A stretch of DNA of 64,000 bases from Vandiemenella viatica (Eukaryota > Arthropoda > Insecta > Orthoptera > Morabidae): positions 60,269,478 to 60,333,477 of the forward strand of contig CM061918.1 in assembly GCA_031002005.1 (NCBI GenBank), given 5' to 3'. The notes under the pieces were generated by a model. It searched no databases. It was given only the letters and a program-made list of their open reading frames with translations, and was not told where the DNA came from. Shown here one piece after another: positions 56,021 to 64,000 of the stretch. The position numbers and the translations under genes are program-made. How positions within the stretch are numbered: the stretch's first letter is position 1; the number at the start of each line of letters is the position of its first letter.

Positions 56021-58511
56021 TTTATTTTGCCAGAAAATTGATAATTCCCGGACTTTTGTATAGTTAATAAGTATTTTTTGAATAAAGTTTAAAATTGTCC
56101 CGCATTCCGCCGCTGTCGTAACTTAATCAAACCAATATTATTTCAGGGTAACAGCAATGACTGGCTAAGCGTCGAATCGGAATTACGGATCATTACTGGC
56201 GTAGTTTGTAAACAGAGAAGAATTAGAGTAGTAAGTAATATTGAATTTCTTAAAGCAAAAAAATAAGAAAGAGTACATATTGTTTTAAGGACATGATTGG
56301 GTCGTTTCGGTCTATACGTACCTAATCTCCGAGTTGGCACCCATTGCTAGTCCAGATGATAACTGCAAACGAACTAAATATGGTTATAACTATGGCAGGA
56401 TGTGGCAGGATTTTGTGCAAGCGCTGCATTTAAGTCCGTCTAGTGATATCTGGGCGCCCCTCAAAATTGTATCGTAGTTATATTCGCAGCATACATACCC
56501 GGAGTTAAGGCCTGTTGGTAACTACCATGCCGCGTACGAAGGTTGTGTCCCTATGTCCATATTAAGAATCGTCTTAGGACACTCTGCGTTGGCTCACCTT
56601 TGCAGAAGTCCCGAGGTCCATAATACGTAACCCAGTGGGTCACCTTGCAATTTTTCATTTCTCCAAACTTGATTTCATTGGCGCGTCAGTCGATTTTTAA
56701 AAAACGGCGCTCTCAACCTGTTGCTGCGTAAAAAGGTCGGAGTCGATCCGATCCGTCACTTGTACAGTCAGGTACAAAAGCTACTTACATCAATAAAACT
56801 AATACACTTTTTACTATATTCTTAAAAATATACGATGAAAGTATAGTTGAAAAAAAAAAACGAATAAATATTTTCTTATTTTTTACATTCTGTTATCTCT
56901 GACAATTTCATAAAATTATTATTAAAAAATTTCGTCACACTTATTGATATTCCGCAATAACCGATGTACTTTCTTCGATTATTTAATAAATTTTCCCGTT
57001 TCTCATCTTCTGTTAAAAGAAACTTAGGCTATTTTGTGACCTGTTTCTAGTAAATGCCAAAGGAAGTAGACGGTAAAAAAAACTTGTAAATGTCCTGTGG
57101 ATTTAATCGAAACTTATACAAATCTTTATTGTTTTGCAAAGGTAAAATATATTACATAATTATACACAGTGTAATGTAGTATTGCATAAACAGCTAACCC
57201 TCGTTCGTGGCGTTTTATAAAAGCGGTATCCATGGACAGAAATTTTGGAAAAAACATTGGAAGACGGTCAACCATCTTAATCACTAACATGTAGATTGAA
57301 ATGAAATGCATATCGATCTTTATCGCTGGTTTGTAATTTTAATTTAAGCTCAAAACTTACTAAAGCAGTATACAACAGTAAATAGGTAACCTTATTTCAT
57401 AGCTTGCTATAATAGCGGTATACATTGACAGAGAGCAGACATTATGACCAAACTTGCCTTTTATTCACTGTTTTCTAGGGTATGTCATCGTCTATAACAC
57501 CCTATAACTGTGAGTTAACTTGGTTTTCTTTTTACCTCAATTGGTTTTTGATTCCACTAAGTGCATTAATTTTATTTTTTTTTTGATGGTGTTGATGTTT
57601 TCTTCGTTTTGGAAGATTGTTAGGTACTTAATAAGAGTTTGTTGAACAACTATCTATTGACCCTTACTTAGTTATTTTGGTTTTTCTTTTTACAAAGGGA
57701 GGTCAGGTCTTCTATCGAAGTTAATCTCACCAACGATTTTACCTCCTAATTATCGTTTAGAGCGTAGTATAGAGTATAGCAAATGCATATAAAAAATCAC
57801 TGGGGTCAGATTTTCAGAAATCTGCTAATCGACCGATGACGATATTCTGCAGTCACACAAAATAAATCACCACCATATATAAACGTCGGTAGCATTTTCT
57901 AATAGCCTTTATCTACGACTCAACTTCCGGTAGCTTTCCTTGTGTCCTTAACGAGCTAGTGGCAGTTTCTTAACGGCTACGCCCTCTGTCGTGGCATCGA
58001 AACTACCCCGGTAAAACTACAAGTGGGACCTACAGTTTAATGTGGAATCCGGCGCGCAGAGCGTACCTCAGGTAAATATCTGCATCAATTCTGAATAATC
58101 TCTTTTCAGTTCCGAATACTATACTGCTCTTAGTACGTATTCTCGTGAAAATTTTGACTGTGAGAAGTAATCGACGTAAAAATCGATACTAATTTCTGGA
58201 CAAATTTACATTAAATTTCCCATTTTTCTGCCCCATTTCAAAATGAACCCCACCGTTTTCCTCGTGGGACCGCGTGCTGTGCATTATTCGAAATCTTACC
58301 AGTAGTTTTTGTGAATTGATACTAATTTTTGGCCACGTTCACCATAATTTTTCATCTTTTCGAATTCACAACAAAGTGAAATTTACCCTACTTTACCCCT
58401 GGTAATAAAGGCTGTGTGTGTAATTCGAAACCCATCAAATTCGACCTAACTAAAATCTGGGTGAAACGCGTTCAACAAAAATGTACGCTAATTCGTTTTT
58501 TTTTTTTTAAA
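56021..58511. other. AT-rich segment without recognised genes or TEs
   Basis: Many A/T runs, no frame above about 65 codons and no repeat shared with the rest of the window except a short second-family SINE tail-like piece (TTTAATGTGGAATCCG) at 58037. Confidence 0.45.
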
Positions 58512-58733
58512 TATGGATTTGTGCCTCGTCGACGTCACTAAAGGCGGGATGGGAGTGGCGGACAAATAACGGGAAGGAATTCGGTCATGGCCTTTTTGAA
58601 GGAAGCATCGCGCCATTCGCCTGGAGTGATATGGGGAAACCGTGAAAAACCCAAATCTGGATGCCCAGATGGGGATGCGAATCCACGTCCTCACAAATGC
58701 AAGGCCAGAGCGGTAAGCGCTCACTCACCACGC
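58512..58733 (-). mobile_element. SINE of the common family
   Basis: GGATTTGTGCCTCGTCGACG, CCCAAATCTGGATGCCC, head end CACTCACCACGCTA. Confidence 0.82.
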
Positions 58734-58828
58734 TAATTACTGATCAATTTTATTTTAAACTAGATGTAAATCCCAACTATGTTTTGCGCATGTTTTTTTT
58801 TTTTTTTTTTTTGTTTTTTTTTTTTTGC

Positions 58829-58995
58829 TGAGAGATTTATATCTCGCTGACTTTGAAGTCATTAGCCGTGGGAAAGGAATGAGGCCAAAACAAACAGGAA
58901 GTAATTAGGTCACAGCCTTTTTTAGAAACCATCCAGCCATTCGCTTGGAGTGATTTAGGAAACCCACAGAAAACCGAAGTATGGAATGGATTTAA
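58829..58995 (-). mobile_element. Decayed SINE of the common family
   Basis: TGACTTTGAAGTCATTAGCC, GGAGTGATTTAGGAAACCC, CAGAAAACCGAAG. Immediately preceded by two long T runs (58792-58827). Confidence 0.6.
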
Positions 58996-59455
58996 ACCCA
59001 TATCCTGAAGAACCCTACCGCCGAGAGTTGTTACTGAGTACATGAGGGTTCTAAGGAACATCTGTTGCTTGTGGCGTATTGCCCATGCACAAATACAGAA
59101 GAGACGAAACTCAGACTCATCATAACGCTACTGAGCAAACCACATCGTCAGGAATACCGTATAACGCGTTTTGATGGAGTCTGGGAATAGTTTGATTCAG
59201 TACAGCAGCAGTGTACTGTTAATCAAACTGCCTGCAATTTGTAAATGTTCTTGTTCCTTGCACTTATCCCGCTACTACATTTTTTTTCGGGATACGACAT
59301 GTTTTGGGTTTGGCCTAATTCTCGCTGAGCCTAATGGAGAGGAAAAAATTTTGTTGCTCTCTGCCTACGAAACCTGTAACTATGAACTGCGCTATGTGTA
59401 ATTTTTTGTTTGTGTAATGTGTAGTTTATGAGGTAGATATTTGGGAACTGTTTAC

Positions 59456-60170
59456 TAGATGGTTCGTGGTTTAAATAATTATAATAAGTCCTCGATCAAG
59501 TTTCAAATTTTAACTTGTTTTATTGTTAGTAAGCCATCGGAATTCAAAATACAGTTGACATATGAACACAACACTCCAACGATTACAGTCGACACTTCTT
59601 CCAAAGACAATACTACCAACACTGTTCGTTCAACACTGTCCTTGACCGACGTAATTTAAGTCTTTAAATCTGTCTCTTAAGTTTCTGCTGGTGGCATTAT
59701 ACAAGTTGCATCGAAATTTCTAGAACACTGCGAAGGCTTCCGACAGGTATTTCTCGAACATTAACAAAACTCAAACAATTTAAAACATGTTAAAAACAAT
59801 CAGAATTAATACATAATTATTTACAATCATTAAAAAATGGTTAAAAATGAAAATTAAAGATACTTAAACACAAAATTATCCACATAAATCATTTTTAACC
59901 GTAGTAAATCATCGTTTAAACATCATAGCCCACCTTAATACCTACAATCACAAACATTTACGTAATTTTCTGCCATTGTTCTGTCCTTAAACATATTGAA
60001 TGGTATTTGAATAATTTCTTATCACAAAACAAAATCCTTTTACACTGATTTACAATAAAATACAAGACAAATATACAAAACCATTTTCGGTCATACTCTA
60101 GCTTGCTACAAATGCTTCATAAAATACAATTCCAGTTAAAGTTTAGGTTTGACGGCTGTTACACGTTATG
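59456..60170 (+). repeat. Direct repeat, first copy (about 700 bp)
   Basis: Starts GATGGTTCGTGGTTTAA and ends near GGGCTGTTAC-like sequence (GACGGCTGTTACACG). Shares order and many blocks with 62909-63590, such as TCGAAATTTCTAGAACACT, TTTCTCGAACATTAACAA and AATTAAAGATACTTAAACA, with roughly a fifth of positions different. Non-coding. Confidence 0.8.
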
Positions 60171-60498
60171 CATTGACCTTGGTGACTGCGGAATACTGCC
60201 TATAAACGCAGTCATTATGACCGGTATGTGGGCACCAGTACTCCACAGTACCTCCCTGTTCGTGTATGCGTCTCCTTAAAGCATTGCACCACGCTGGCGG
60301 ATGCCTGTAAACACTATTCTCAAATCTGTTCGATATGTTTAGCTACAGTACAACTTCTTTTCGGTTTGCTATTTTAAGGTAATTTTTCAGTTCTGATGAC
60401 GTATTAAAAAATCGATAGACGGCACTTTTATATGTTAAAATATTCGTGAAACACAACTTATTGACATCTCAAGTGATATGTAATGACAGTTTTGGAAA

Positions 60499-61460
60499 GT
60501 GCTAACCCCGAATCAAGTAGCTTTATTAAAAGTAGAGAACCATGAGAGACATGCATCAGTTAAAAAGAGCGTGAGACAAGATTGTAGTCTATCTCCGTTA
60601 ATATTAAATTTGTATGTAGAAGAAATTATAAAGGAAATAAAAGAACAATTCTCATGTGGCATAAGTGTTCATGGAGAAAAAATCAGTATGATACCATTTG
60701 CTGATGACATTGTCTCGTTAGCAGAACGGGTTGAGGATATTGAGAAGTTATTGAATAGCATGAACAAAATACTGAAGGAAGATTTTAGACTGAATATAAA
60801 TCAAAACAAGACTAAAGTGATGAAATCTAACAGAAATGATACCAATGCTGGTAGATTAAATATAAAAATAGGATCTGATGCAATAGGAGAAGTAAGTGAA
60901 TGCTGTTACTTGGGAAGCAAAATTACAACAGATGGACCAAGCAAGAATGATGTTAAAAGCAGAATAGCATTAGCAAAAAGAGCCTTCATGAAAAAGAGAA
61001 ATCTTTTAGTTTCAAATATTGATCTAGGAATTAGAAAGAACTTTTGAAACATGTGTGGAGAACAGCACTTTATGGTAGCGAAACATGTACCTTAGGAATA
61101 CCAGAAAGAAAGAAAAATGGAAGCATTTGTAATGTGGTGCTACAGAAGAATGCTGAAAATTAAGTGGATAGACAAAGTACGAAATGAACGAGTTTTGGAA
61201 ATGATGGATGAGGAAAGAACATTGTGGAAGAAGCTTACAGAAAGAAGAGACAGCCTGGTAGGTCATATTTTGAGACATGCAGGATTGGTTAAATTGCTGG
61301 TGGAGGGAACATTCGACGGCAAGAAGTGTAGAGGACAGAGATTAGAATATATGAGGCAGATAATTGAGGACGTGGGTTGTAAAGGATATGTAGTGATGAG
61401 GAGGTTAGAACAAGACAGCAAGGGATGGAGGATCGCATCGAAAGACTGACGACAGCAAAA
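60499..61460 (+). mobile_element. RTE-like LINE, RT C-terminal half
   Basis: Frame 60499-61047 carries VRQDCSLSPLILNLYVEEI, the catalytic box IPFADDIVSLAE (FADD intact), the spacer LNINQNKTKVM and CYLGSKITTDG, NDVKSRIALAKRAFMKKRN. After one frameshift near 61045, frame 61117-61449 gives MEAFVMWCYRRMLKIKWIDK, LVGHILRHAGL, KCRGQRLEYMRQI and the C-terminus. 5'-truncated; endonuclease absent. Best-preserved RT of this type in the window. Confidence 0.87.
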
Positions 61461-61788
61461 AAAACCTGAAGAGAGCGCACATGTAAGCGCTACTGGGACA
61501 ACGCTGTAGGCGCGCCGCGTTTCCTCTGTTGTCGAGTCCTTTTAAATTGCATTCGGGGTCCGCCCATTACAATCGACGCCGCAAGGTCACCGGCTGGCTG
61601 CCTGCTAGGACCGTCCCGCTCTTGAACTTGGCGGAAACCGGTTGAAGGACGCTAACACACCGTGCAAAGCAATCCTTCACTTCTGTGGCCACTGGCACTG
61701 GCACTTGAAGATACAGATTCTTCGGCACCTAAGTAGTTTATACTTGCAGTAAAGGTTATTTCTTAAACTCACCGCTGACAATGTAGCT
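61461..61788. other. Spacer without recognised features
   Basis: GC-richer than its surroundings; no domain or repeat recognised. Confidence 0.4.
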
Positions 61789-61985
61789 TCGTAAAAGATA
61801 AACTCGGTGATGAAACCCAGCATGGCATTCGGAAAAACATAGACTCAAATTCAGGTTATCCAGTTTTCGGGTTCCCATGAAAGCTCGGATGGTTCCCGTG
61901 ATAGGCCATGGCCAAATTCCTTTCCCTGCCCCTAATTCTCTAGCACCTCTACTGACCATTACGTCGACGAGGCGCCAAGAACTGC
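61789..61985 (+). mobile_element. Decayed SINE of the common family
   Basis: GGATGGTTCCCGTGATAGGC, CATGGCCAAATTCCTTTCCC and tail TACGTCGACGAGGCGCC; the head is very diverged. Confidence 0.6.
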
Positions 61986-62400
61986 CATATACCCTCATTA
62001 AGAAAGCAGATAACATTGATTCACCACTCTCCGAAGTCGACCAAAGTTCGAAAGCTAACTGAAAACGTTAATCCTCTTTTCTGCTCGAAACATGTAGGCG
62101 ATTTCTATACCCTGTTCACTCCGAACTGGCGGCCCATGTCATGTTTCCCTGTCCCCGCTCCTCACCCCCTCCGAGTAGACCACTGTGTCCAGGCGAGCGA
62201 GTGACAAATTTGTCAGCGGTCACTTCGCATGTAGAGGTTAGAGCAGGGGAACGGAGATATTAGCAGAGTTACCTTGAGCCGTCCTTGTTAACTGGATGCG
62301 CTGTAACTACATGGATAATTCTGGAAGCTTACAGTCGACAACCAGCAGTCTTGCGTCTTGCTGCGACTGCACCCGAAAAATGATAGCTTTTTTGCACTAT

Positions 62401-62623
62401 AGCTTTACGCCTCGTCGTCGTCGAGAACATTAGTGGCGTGAAAGGACTGTGGACAAGGAACAGGAAGGAATTCGGCAATGGAATATTAAAGGAACCATCA
62501 AGCAATTTGCCTGGAGTGATTCGGGAAACCATGGAAAACCGAAATCTGGATGGGTGGATGGAGATTCGCACCCGCGTTCTCCCGAATGCGAGGCCAGAGT
62601 GTTACCGCTACCAATAACGCTTG
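62401..62623 (-). mobile_element. SINE of the common family
   Basis: GCTTTACGCCTCGTCGTCG, AAACCATGGAAAACCGAAAT, ending near CCAATAACGCTTG. Confidence 0.8.
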
Positions 62624-62908
62624 TTAAAAACCAATAATTGCTGAAAGTCAGTGTAAGCAGTCAGCTTTATTAATTTACGTTTTGTAACAACGCAAATATT
62701 TCATTCCAAACTACATGGTAATAATTTCAGATAATAATATGATAATTTAAAGAATTCTAAACAACACTTCAGACATAGCAAACAGTTTTCAGCGAGTGAA
62801 ATTGAGCCGAAATATGAGAGCCACCGCTGGTGCAACTGATTATAAGTTTTTAAATAAAATGAACAATGTTATAGTAATTAAAACTTTTCGCAAACACACA
62901 CTGATTGA

Positions 62909-63590
62909 TGGTTCGTGGTTTAATTAATACGATAATTAAGTAGTCCACGATAAAGTTCAATTTAACATTTGTTTTTATTCTCAAAGAAAACGACATCAAA
63001 GATACTGGTTACATGCATTCATTCAATCAACAGATCGCATACTAAACTTTTTCCACAGACACTACAGTACTTCGCCGTCGTAAATTGAGTCTGTTTAAAC
63101 TACTACTGTCCTTCTGCCGATTTCTTTATATAGGATCTATCGAAATTTCTAGAACACTTCAAAAGCTTCCGCCAGATATTTCTCGAACATTAACAATACT
63201 TAAACAATTGAAACATATTAAAAACAACCAGAATTAATACCAAATCATTTACAATCAATACAAAATGCTCATAAATGGAAATTAAAGATACTTAAACATA
63301 AAATTATTCACAGAAATAATTGTAGTAAATTGTGCTTTAGACATCGTAACTTGCATTAATACTTGGAATTACAAACATTTAAGCAATTCTCCTGCACAAT
63401 TCTATTCTTAAACATATTAAATGGCAACAAAATAATTTCTTTTCATAAAACAAAGTCTATATACACTGATTTACAGGAAATTGCGAAACAAACATACCAG
63501 ATCATATTCAACCAAACTCTAGCTTACTACCAATTATTCACAAAATACAATTACATTTAATTTTTCGTTCGAGGGCTGTTACAACACGTA
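62909..63590 (+). repeat. Direct repeat, second copy
   Basis: Same orientation and order as 59456-60170. The following 63591-64000 holds AT-rich sequence with nothing recognisable. Confidence 0.8.
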
Positions 63591-64000
63591 CAGCTGTTTT
63601 AAATCATTCTGAAAGCATATAATGACATTTCCATAAAGTAATTTTCCAGAAACTTCCACAAATAAAATCATTGTTCTCGTGTTCATGATATCAATCAGTT
63701 AAAGCAGGGGTGGCCAACCCAAATGATTTTGCAGGCCACATATAAAATCATATATCCCCATATTAGATTTAGACTCAATACAGACATTTTTTTTAGTGAA
63801 AAATTGAAACATAATGAGTTATTATTATTGCTTTTCCTATTATTCTTACATGTAAACATAGATAATACAATAACAATGATATTCCTAATTTCGACGGATA
63901 ACTTTTGAATAAATGGATGCACAATTAATATATTTTTTTGATACATTGGTTTCCACTTCTATGGGCATTATAAAATAAATATATTTTGTAAAAGTGTGAT

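Noticed and set aside
59456..63590. LTR retrotransposon with 700-bp LTRs
   Set aside because: The repeats are too diverged from each other for LTRs of one insertion, lack clear TG...CA ends, and the RT between them is of the non-LTR type.

Overview
This window is eukaryotic, almost certainly insect, DNA. It is AT-rich and intron-bearing, has no dense gene order, and is packed with tRNA-headed SINEs, 3' fragments of non-LTR retrotransposons, TA-flanked MITEs, a Tc1/mariner element and a Helitron. The dominant SINE (head reading CCGAGCGTGGTGG, body with TTTTCCATGGTTTCCC, tail with GACGAGGCGTAAA) resembles repeats I know from orthopteroid insects. A polyneopteran such as a grasshopper, cricket or stick insect is my best guess, but this is inference.

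The layout is a very large inverted repeat. Bases 1-18425 (left arm) are the reverse complement of about 31327-51899 (right arm). The left arm runs off the window edge, so its outer boundary is not visible. Between the arms lie a Helitron array (18426-22798), about 7.5 kb of repeat-filled DNA (22799-30274) and a gap of exactly 1000 N (30275-31274). The arms differ by about 2% substitutions where I compared them closely, and by many insertions and deletions: SINEs, a LINE, a mariner element, the Helitron, tandem-repeat copy number and a 1.5 kb LINE block. The fixed-size gap, the right contig starting inside the duplicated locus and this allele-like divergence fit two haplotypes of one locus scaffolded head to head. 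A true palindromic duplication is not excluded.

The only protein-coding gene I can support is a fragment of an SLC46 / proton-coupled folate transporter-like major facilitator. Two internal exons with clean splice sites occur once per arm: 5613-5814 and 8299-8540 on the plus strand, 44969-45170 and 40821-41061 on the minus strand. The right pair is open. The left pair carries a 1-bp insertion in a C run that shifts the second exon, and a 121-bp tandem duplication across the first exon's donor. Upstream and downstream exons were not found.

The most interesting object is the Helitron at 18426-22798. It has canonical 5' TC and 3' CTAG ends inserted between A and T, with a matching empty site in the other arm. 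It is filled with a higher-order tandem array of 334 bp (two 167-bp halves) and is itself arranged as two head-to-tail units (7 and 4 dimers).

From 51900 to 64000 the window is single-copy relative to the arms: several SINEs, a hAT-type MITE, an RTE-like reverse transcriptase fragment (60499-61460) and a pair of 700-bp direct repeats around it. No gene is recognisable there.
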